Assembly: GCA_002633025.1 (NCBI GenBank)
Contig: NMRB01000398.1
Coordinates: 292,352-356,351 of the forward strand
Origin: Notospermus geniculatus
Taxonomy: Eukaryota > Nemertea > Pilidiophora > Heteronemertea > Lineidae
Length of the DNA: 64,000 nucleotides
Direction: 5' to 3'
The notes below the pieces were generated by a model that worked only from the letters and a program-made list of their open reading frames with translations, was not told where the DNA came from and did not search any database. Positions within the stretch are counted from its first letter, which is position 1. Each line of letters begins with the position of its first letter. Below, piece after piece: positions 57,495 to 64,000 of the stretch. Made by a program: the position numbers and the translations under genes.

Positions 57495-58702
57495 ATCCAA
57501 AAATCATGTCGTATTTATTTATCAATTAAATTATTATCAGGTATTTATATTCATGCAAGTATGCATTTGGATGTGCTCTATTTTCCTTCAGTCCCATCCA
57601 ACTAATTAGCAGAAGTCAATGATGAGATTGATTTCTGTAATTAGGAATCAACATTAAGGCAATCAGCACAGGTTTGTGTTACTTCCACTTCTTTTCCCTG
57701 ATCTGGATCTTTCTCAACCTTGACTATCACCATAGTAATCTGTACGAGCTGATGTTGATACAGTTGTGAGCAATAAAGTCACCCATGCATATTGTATACA
57801 GAATATCTTTGCTGAGTATCTTTTTCCATTCACTGTCAGTTTCTAGCCCATTTTCTACCCGTGTTGTTTCATTTTGAATGCTATGCACATGATGTCACCT
57901 TTGTCAAAATGCATGTTGATAGTCCTAGTCTAAAGGCGTTGCTCCAATGTACATTAGTTCTGACTGGCGAGGTGGCTCTGTATGGGTAACTAACCATCTT
58001 TGTGTAATTGCTCATGTAGCTGTAGAACTGTGATAAATTGCCCATTGAGAGCCAACTTGCATGAGAAAAATCGCATGCCGAGGAGCCCCTCAAGTTGGAC
58101 TCTTGAGGGGAGTGACAAATGCTGCTGTAATCTGTATACCCGGTAGGTGTCCTGGTTACAAAACGCACAGTTTGGGATTGAAGAGAGTCGCACTGGGTCC
58201 CTCTAGAGCATTCTGCATAATGCATCATGTAGAAATCGGCTAACCTCTTCCTACATGTACACTCTGCAGCAAGCAGCCCGATTCTGTGTTAAATGCTTTG
58301 GGATTTTCTTGTGCACCCAGTCAGAAGCCTCATTTCTTTGTCATTCACGGAAGAAAAAATATCAATGATGTCATTTCATCAAATTTTGATTGGTCAACGT
58401 CATTACCAGGAACACGTCATGCATGTGGGGCGGTGTAAGCTTTGCTGTGATTGGTTGCTATTTTTGGCACCGGGGAAATCCGTTGAACATGGAATGTGGT
58501 TTGCTTGCGTGAAGGTCAAGGGAGGAGAAGCCGAATCTTTACCTGAACTCGGTGAAGATGCTCTAGAGAGGCATCTCAAAATGGAGGGACCCCAAGACTG
58601 CATATGAATGAAGTGAAGGGATGATTGAAGTTCATTAAAAAAGATTTATTAAATCAAATTTGATCGACATAAAACACCGATGATGACCATGCACGTGGTG
58701 CG

Positions 58703-58820
58703 TGACATTCGGTCATATAAATTAAGACTGGTAAATGCTTTTGCTTGAATTTTGCAATTCAAATGCACAAGGCAATGCTCTACAAATCCGAAGTAAAGTC
58801 TCATCATATGACCAAATGTC
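58703..58820. mobile_element. Foldback element, copy of the 27776 family
   Basis: GGTCATATAAATTAAGACTGGTAAATGCTTTTGCTTG resembles 27776-27892 in the same order (shared words TAAATGCTTTT, GCAATGCT, AAATC.GAAGTAAA). Confidence 0.65.
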
Positions 58821-59132
58821 TCCGTGCAGTGTCTAATAAACATGATAAAAGCTTAGAATACATCGGACCTTCCAGAGGAGTAAATAATCAAAATTGTACC
58901 CCAGGAAATTGAATGATGAATTCATTGTGTTGGCAGTGCTGCTATCTGTCGAGTGGCACAATACAGTATTGTCTAAGATTAAAAATTAAAATTGGTACCA
59001 ATACAGGTTCTGTCCGAGTGGAGCAGAGGAGACATGTTTCACCTCTCTCTGTGATAGGAGTTCTTTGATTCCTACATAGTGGATATACTGTATTGCTCAT
59101 GAGGTAGGGGATGACTCCTTCCATTAGTGATC

Positions 59133-59222
59133 TGGGTCCATATTCATAAACATACTTAAGTCAAAGTGTGATACTTATCTTTTGTGTTTAACAAAGGATA
59201 AGTTTTATGAATATGGGCCCAG
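59133..59222. mobile_element. Foldback element, GGGTCCATATTCATAAA family
   Basis: GGGTCCATATTCATAAACAT at the left and TTTTATGAATATGGGCCC at the right; about 90 bp, related to 51909-52013. Confidence 0.8.
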
Positions 59223-59842
59223 GGTCGACCGCACAGAAAGTCTGATAGTGCTACCGGCGCCTATTGACAGTTATAACGTATTTTCCCATTAAAACCCAAA
59301 TCCGCGGATCTACTGTCAACACAGTAGATCGCCTATAGTTACATACGGCGGTCTACAGAATTCCCAGTAGAGTACTTTGCACCATCTATTCAGGTCACCA
59401 GACACTGGCACTGTTCTAAGTGGGTTCAGGTAATTAGTTCAAGTAAAGTGTTTCATTGATGCTGGAAGAAAAATAATTCGATTCTGATGATAACATTCCC
59501 TTGAACATTGTTCGCAGGATTCATAAGCGAAAATTTTCAAGAAATTTATTAGGCTATCAAAATTTTTCAAAGTTGTTGCAGAAGAAATATTTGTATATGG
59601 ACAGGAGGGTACAAAGGTGTACTTCACAAAAATGTATGGTTTGTAGTGGTTAATTGCAGTAATTAGCCCAGGAGATAAGATTTCCTGGGAATGCTCATTA
59701 CTCTGTCTAGTGACCTACCCGGATGATGTATGTTCGCCTACTACAGTGTATACAGAGATAAGGGCCTTCGCCTGATTTGGGTTTTAACTAAACCACCGAT
59801 AGGCACCAAAAGCACTATGCAACTTTCTGTGCGGTCGGCCCT
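59221..59842. mobile_element. Inverted-repeat element, AGGGTCGACCGCACAGAAAG termini
   Basis: About 620 bp. AGGGTCGACCGCACAGAAAG at the left and CTTTCTGTGCGGTCGGCCCT at the right, with CGGCGCCTAT / ATAGGCACC further in. It abuts the preceding foldback with no spacer. Confidence 0.8.
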
Positions 59843-60082
59843 GGTTTCCTTGTGAAATCATAGATGTAGATTATCTGTGTACAGAACACTTTGAATTACA
59901 CAAATAATTCAAACTGAATAAATAGGAATGAGCTGAATGGCTCCAGAGAACCTCCTCAGTAAGAATAAGAATGAGAGATATAACCAGGTTGAAATGACTC
60001 TTCAGATCTTGGTCAGAAAAGTTATGGAGTCTGAACACATATTTCACAACACAATATTGAAAACCTAAGAAAATGGTCGACA

Positions 60083-60302
60083 TCATGAGGCTACAGAGTC
60101 CAAATTTGTTGTTGACGTGTTGCCATTTGGAACTGAACTGGCTCCATTGACCTCCATGGCTGCTGTCTGTCCACATTCTAAACAAGCACCTGTGGCCGTA
60201 TTGTGACTCTTCACACTAAAGTCCCAGCCACAGGTGTATAACTTTACACCGTCGGGTGACCACGTTAATCCGGTGACGAAATCTTTGTGACTATGTTGAT
60301 AT
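60083..60302 (-). CDS. WDR77: WDR77 terminal exon
   Basis: Acceptor TTTTCTCCAG; enters phase 2. Encodes HSHKDFVTGLTWSPDGVKLY and CGWDFSVKSHN (human AHRDFVRDATWSP and VGWDHQVVHH), then a polar tail and TGA. Confidence 0.94.
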
Positions 60303-62990
60303 CTGGAGAAAAGATACGCAATTAGAAATTAAAACAAAGAACTCTAAGCCAAGCTATCTACATGTACCTGGCTTCTCGATGGCAGTGGAAATGAGCCGCG
60401 ATGATGTCCTATTCATGAACTTGACTATGTTTGACTGAAACAACCGAACTGATGATGACAGCAAAGTAGTGACTGGAAATTCACCACAAAGCAAGTGGCA
60501 CTCAGTCATGAACAAACTGAAGTTGGGTTGACACAGTCTAAGAAAAAAAAAGTCAAGAATTGCTCGCTGTACACTTGAACTGATTGTGATTACGTGTACC
60601 GGCTTAATTCAGAATCTCTTTGTTCGCCCTGAAAAAGTTTTGTCGTAAGAAAGTTTATAGCCCCTGAAAAAATACGTATATGTATACACCGAAATAATCG
60701 AAGTTTCAACTCGGTAGGAAACTGCAAGCATGCAGCCACTTACATTGGTGATCCTTGAGTGATGTCTGTCACAACCACATTGCAGTCCTCAGATCCACTT
60801 GCAAGTAAATTATCACTGGAAAAGCATAAAGGTGGAATGAGGTTGATATCTGCCATTGTGATCTCCAATAGTAAAAGGCAGTTCCTCTATTTCGAATCAC
60901 TACATACACAGTACAGAAAAAGGATACCACACTCCCCTGATTTTGAGTGGTGATACAGCCCCTTTAACATCAGAAGGCAGCATTGTGGTGTTGCTGGAAG
61001 ATCTCCAACTAATCAACCAGGCAATGCCAAACCGGTGCATGAACAGTCTCGCGCAACCAGCCCCTCGGTCATACTCCGAGGTCGTTAGACCGAGGGTCTG
61101 TCACGGAACGCAATTCTCATTGTAGTGACCTCATTTTGATGATTCGAAATGAGGTCAGCTTCGCTGATTGGCTAGTCACTACCAATGTATTATGCATGCA
61201 TGCATGAAGTGCAGTGTAGTTGTGTTCTACATCATCAGTTGTAGGTAGGTTGTCCGCCATGATGGTTTTACAACATTACAAGTCAAAGTAACCATACGGA
61301 CCAGACTCTAAACTTGGAAATTTATTGGAAATTGCAAGAGTCTGGTGGCACGAGACTAGTGCATGAAGGACTCTCTGCCTGGGAATAATAAGAAATTCGA
61401 ATACCCTCACCTTGTGGGAGAAAACTCCATTCTGTTTATTTGACGTTTGTGTGGCTTGGATGATCCTAGACTGGTATTAACGTTCCTCAAGTCTAAATAA
61501 ATGATGTCGCCAACCTCAGTACCCACAGCAAAGCAATTCTCATTGTTCCGTTGCCAACAGACACATGTTGGAGCTCCCTCTTTAACAACGCCTGAAAAGT
61601 CAGAATAGGGAGTCTCGTTTATTAACTGCAGTGAAGCATGGAATATAAATGCATTCAATGTACCCATTGCGTTAGATTTTTCCATCAGGGCCGAAGCCAG
61701 AGCATTGCTGGCCCTGGGGAGTATGGAATACAGGATGTGATAACCACAAAACTAACAAGACTCCTCAATATACCCATGCATTGCAGCTCAAAGACAATTG
61801 ACAATTGATAAGAGACACTTGCCATTGGTATCATGAACAAAAACTTACGTAATCTTTTTGCAGGCAAAGCTTTTCTTGTATCCCATAATATCACATTACC
61901 ATCCTGAAGGTGAAAGAAAATATTTTAACTGCTGATTTACTGGCTATTTTTGGTTCTAGTAAATCTTCACATTCCCAGGGTTGTTTTTCCAACTATGGAC
62001 ACTCTAATAATCAATGAACATCTAGGTTTTCCAAATACCAACTCAAAGCAAGAGAATGTGTCTCTGTGACTGTCTCCTTGTGAACTGAGTCATCTTTTGA
62101 ACCCGTCCAAAATGGTTGACTACATGTATGCGCGAACTTCTGATCCCATGGCATAAACTGTTGTTGTACTCACCTGAGAACATGAAAGAAATGTATCTGG
62201 TTGACTGGAATGTGGGGAAACAGAATGAACTACGTCACCATGTCCTGAAATAGAGAAAGGCTTAGGCATCCAGTATGTAAGGTTAATGCATTACTTTCTC
62301 ACATCAAAGACAGCAATCAACATTTGATGGTTTAGAGTTTTTATCCTTACCTCTGAATGTATAGACAGCGTACATTTCAGCTACATCCCAGACTTTTATG
62401 CTGTAAGAGACAAAGTGACACAGTTAACTAACATCAAGTTGGGTATGGGAACATTTTGATTGAAATCATATAAAAGAGGATACATGCTTCTATGAATAGA
62501 AGGCTATGAAGGCTTTCTTACCATTGATCATAACTAGATGTGATGAGCCATGTTTGGTCAGAATTGACACCAAGTGATGTGCAGACATTATCGTGGCTGT
62601 AACAACTCCATACAGGGTTAAACATCTGATCAGATGGGGAGACATCGTAGACCTCAACACCTCCTGCAGTAAGAAAGGAGAAATTAATGATGAAACATGA
62701 TATAAGGGTTTTGCTCGTCTAAATGCCAACCGGATGCAAAATCTCTGCAGAAACAAAGGCGGCAGGGCCTTCAAAACGATGAATACAAGGGAAACTTATC
62801 ATACCAATATCAGATATTGAAGCCACTTTCATGTCTGTGATCCATTTTGCATCCTTAATACCTGTCTTTGCCTGGGCGGCTGCAGTAAAACTCTGATAAT
62901 TGGGTGCCGTTTCCGCATCCTTGAAGTAAAAAAGCGACCCAGACCAATATCTGCTGACGAGATTGGAGGCCGCTAGCAGGAGACCACCAT
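60083..62990 (-). CDS. WDR77: WDR77 / MEP50, methylosome WD-repeat protein (eight exons, 5' end missing)
   Basis: WDR77 (MEP50) is a seven-bladed WD-repeat propeller that binds PRMT5 and presents substrates such as histones H2A/H4 and Sm proteins for symmetric arginine dimethylation. Eight exons join in one frame of 325 residues ending in TGA (human total: 342). Matches along the chain: LLLAASNLVSRYWSGSLFYF (human [20 protein letters not shown]), YSHDNVCTSLGVNSD, QCIKVWDVAEMYAVYTFRGH, DTFLSCSQDGNVILWDTR, DNLLASGSEDCNVVVTD and KDFVTGLTWSPDGVKLYTCGW. The methionine exon, about 20-35 residues, should lie right of the palindrome or beyond the window. The C-terminal tail after the last blade is Ser/Thr/Asn-rich. 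Convergent with SND1. Confidence 0.93.
60744..60815 (-). CDS. WDR77: WDR77 exon: DNLLASGSEDCNV
   Basis: Acceptor GCTTTTCCAG, donor AT|GTAAGT; phase 2 both ends. Encodes DNLLASGSEDCNVVVTDITQ. Confidence 0.93.
61035..61366. mobile_element. Foldback element in a WDR77 intron
   Basis: GTGCATGAACAGTCTCGCGC-AACCAG at the left and CTGGTGGCACGAGACTAGTG-CATGA at the right, about 330 bp. The interior has a second hairpin, CATTTTGATGATTCGAAATG. Confidence 0.65.
61411..61591 (-). CDS. WDR77: WDR77 exon: blades 4-5
   Basis: Acceptor TGACTTTTCAG, donor AG|GTGAGG; phase 1 to 2. Encodes CVCWQRNNENCFAVGTEVGD and HKRQINRMEFSPT. Confidence 0.94.
61849..61903 (-). CDS. WDR77: WDR77 exon: NVILWDTR
   Basis: Acceptor CACCTTCAG, donor C|GTAAGT; phase 0 to 1. 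Encodes DGNVILWDTRKALPAKRL. Confidence 0.92.
62174..62244 (-). CDS. WDR77: WDR77 exon: GHGDVVHSVSPH
   Basis: Acceptor TCTATTTCAG, donor CAG|GTGAGT; phase 1 to 0. Encodes HGDVVHSVSPHSSQPDTFLS. Confidence 0.93.
62351..62400 (-). CDS. WDR77: WDR77 exon: IKVWDVAE
   Basis: Acceptor TCTCTTACAG, donor AGAG|GTAAGG; phase 2 to 1. Encodes IKVWDVAEMYAVYTFRG, the WD end of a blade. Confidence 0.93.
62522..62663 (-). CDS. WDR77: WDR77 exon: blades 1-2
   Basis: Acceptor TCTTACTGCAG, donor TG|GTAAGA; phase 1 to 2. Encodes GVEVYDVSPSDQMFNPVWSC and YSHDNVCTSLGVNSDQTWLI. Confidence 0.93.
62805..62990 (-). CDS. WDR77: WDR77 exon: blade 1
   Basis: Acceptor CTTTTTTCCAG, donor G|GTATGA; first codon shared with an exon not seen; leaves phase 1. 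Encodes GGLLLAASNLVSRYWSGSLF and KDAKWITDMKVASISDIG. Confidence 0.92.
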
Positions 62991-63000
62991 CTGGAAAAAA

Positions 63001-63417
63001 GAGCAGTTTGAGTTTATATAGCTACCGGTAGTTGACTCACTGCCACTGGGTGGCCAACAAATTTTTAAAAATATTTTCACTCCACATCGGCCTATCCCAT
63101 CTGCTATACAAATGAGTAAGAGTACAGTGCGCCAAGAGGGCCACTCCCTCTCAGTTGTTAAGTCTTACACATGTAGATGTCTGACCTGCCTCACTGCATC
63201 AGTGATGTTTGTGAATAGTTTTCTGGGACATGCTGTAGATGTACATACAGGGTTCCTGCAGCCTGTGGAGCACCAAATTTAAGACCTTTTTAAGACCAAG
63301 TATCGGCAAAATTTAAGACCTATTTTCTTCTAAATGAAGTCCCCCAAACATCCCTGGAGGGGTTTCCGCAAGGGAAGGATGACAGGGATCGACACAGTCA
63401 AGAAAGTGGGTAGGCTC
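63001..63417 (-). other. 5' intron of WDR77 with a repeat fragment
   Basis: No methionine exon was found. A fragment near 63249-63335 starts CAGGGTTCCTGCAG and contains AATTTAAGACCTTTTTAAGA, the end of a DNA-transposon-like repeat. Confidence 0.45.
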
Positions 63418-64000
63418 ACAGGTGTTCGTCCACATGTGTACATAAAATGTACTGACAATATACAATTACTAAAGGAAGATTACTCAAATCGCACACATGT
63501 TTTCGTCGTCAAAGTACTCCGTCCACGATTGGAATATTTTCACACGGAATCGCTCATAGGGTTCTTCAGATACTTATTAATCGTCACGATACATCCATTT
63601 GAAAAAAAATTCAGTTTAAATCGGTTTTTTCACAACTTTAAAACGCCAGTTACGAATTTCACGCAGACTTCGTCCATCACTCGCTAATTTGCATATCGGC
63701 AATCATCGGCCATGTCGGAATCACTCGGAAACAGCTGGCGATGGACGAAGTCTGCGTGAAATTTGTAACTGGCGTTTTAAAGTTGTGAAAAAACCGATTT
63801 AAACTGAATTTTTTTTCAAATGGATGTATCGTGACGATTAATAAGTATTTGAAGAACCCTATGAGCGATTCCGTGTGAAAATATTCCAATCGTGGACGGA
63901 GTACTTTGACGACGAAAACATGTGTGCGATTTGAGTAATCTTCCTTTAGTAATTGTATATTGTCAGTACATTTATGTACACATGTGGACGAACACCTGTG
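63418..64000. mobile_element. Long near-perfect palindrome, cut by the window edge
   Basis: Arm 63418-63680 returns inverted as 63737-64000 with only a handful of differences, around a central loop of about 55 bp. Outer visible end is CACAGGTGTTCGTCCACATG. The paired frames reading EYFHTESLIGFF on both strands simply mirror each other. No transposase. Confidence 0.9.

Larger units (their letters stand above)
54836..60082. other. Spacer between convergent SND1 and WDR77
   Basis: Probably includes both 3' UTRs. An AATAAA at about 57769-57775 (GAGCAATAAAGTCACC) could end a long SND1 transcript. No frame in it resembles a known protein; foldback elements are listed separately. Confidence 0.5.

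Noticed and set aside
58293-58607. 104-codon frame with mixed hydrophobic and acidic parts
   Set aside because: No splice-site or protein-family support; composition consistent with chance.
63334-63889. Two similar proteins on opposite strands
   Set aside because: They are the two arms of one palindrome read from each side; no known domain.

Overview
The window is animal nuclear DNA. It is AT-rich and sparse in genes: four spliced genes recognisable by protein family sit in long introns and spacers full of short inverted-repeat elements, tRNA-derived SINEs and minisatellites. Several palindromic words recur (TAGGCCTA, TACATGTA, TACCGGTA). Together with the repeat style and intron-rich orthologues, this suggests a marine invertebrate, most likely a deuterostome such as an echinoderm or hemichordate. 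That placement is inference; the gene calls are much firmer. I see no prokaryotic, viral or CRISPR feature.

Layout. (1) Positions 1-32.2 kb, + strand: the 3' part of a MAP7/ensconsin gene, a microtubule-associated kinesin-1 activator. Ten exons chain in one open frame of 872 residues; the N-terminal exons lie left of the window. (2) 32.2-41.6 kb: no recognised gene. It holds minisatellites, a TTAA-flanked element and one unrecognised 157-codon minus-strand frame (40.0-40.5 kb). (3) 41.6-42.7 kb, - strand: a complete four-exon TMEM216 gene (ciliary transition zone, 144 residues). (4) 43.1-46.2 kb: satellite-like repeats, a putative promoter, and an inverted-repeat pair. (5) 46.25-54.04 kb, + strand: SND1/Tudor-SN, seventeen visible exons; one stretch is lost in a 455-base N gap (50397-50851) and the last exon is duplicated at 54.7 kb. 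(6) 54.8-60.1 kb: spacer with foldback elements. (7) 60.1-63.0 kb, - strand: WDR77/MEP50, eight exons, lacking only its first exon(s). (8) 63.4-64.0 kb: a long, near-perfect palindrome that runs off the right edge.

How the genes relate. TMEM216 and SND1 are divergent; SND1 and WDR77 are convergent. WDR77 is the obligate partner of PRMT5, which makes symmetric dimethylarginine, and the Tudor domain of SND1 reads that mark, so a writer cofactor and a reader are neighbours. MAP7 and TMEM216 both touch microtubule/cilium biology, but nothing in the sequence links them functionally.

Assembly cautions. Single Ns at 19342 and 54071 each lie at the edge of a near-identical local duplication, which looks like unmerged haplotypes rather than biology. 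Another single N is at 43811. I found no convincing new biological system. The most distinctive content is the dense population of short foldback elements and some lineage-specific features of MAP7.
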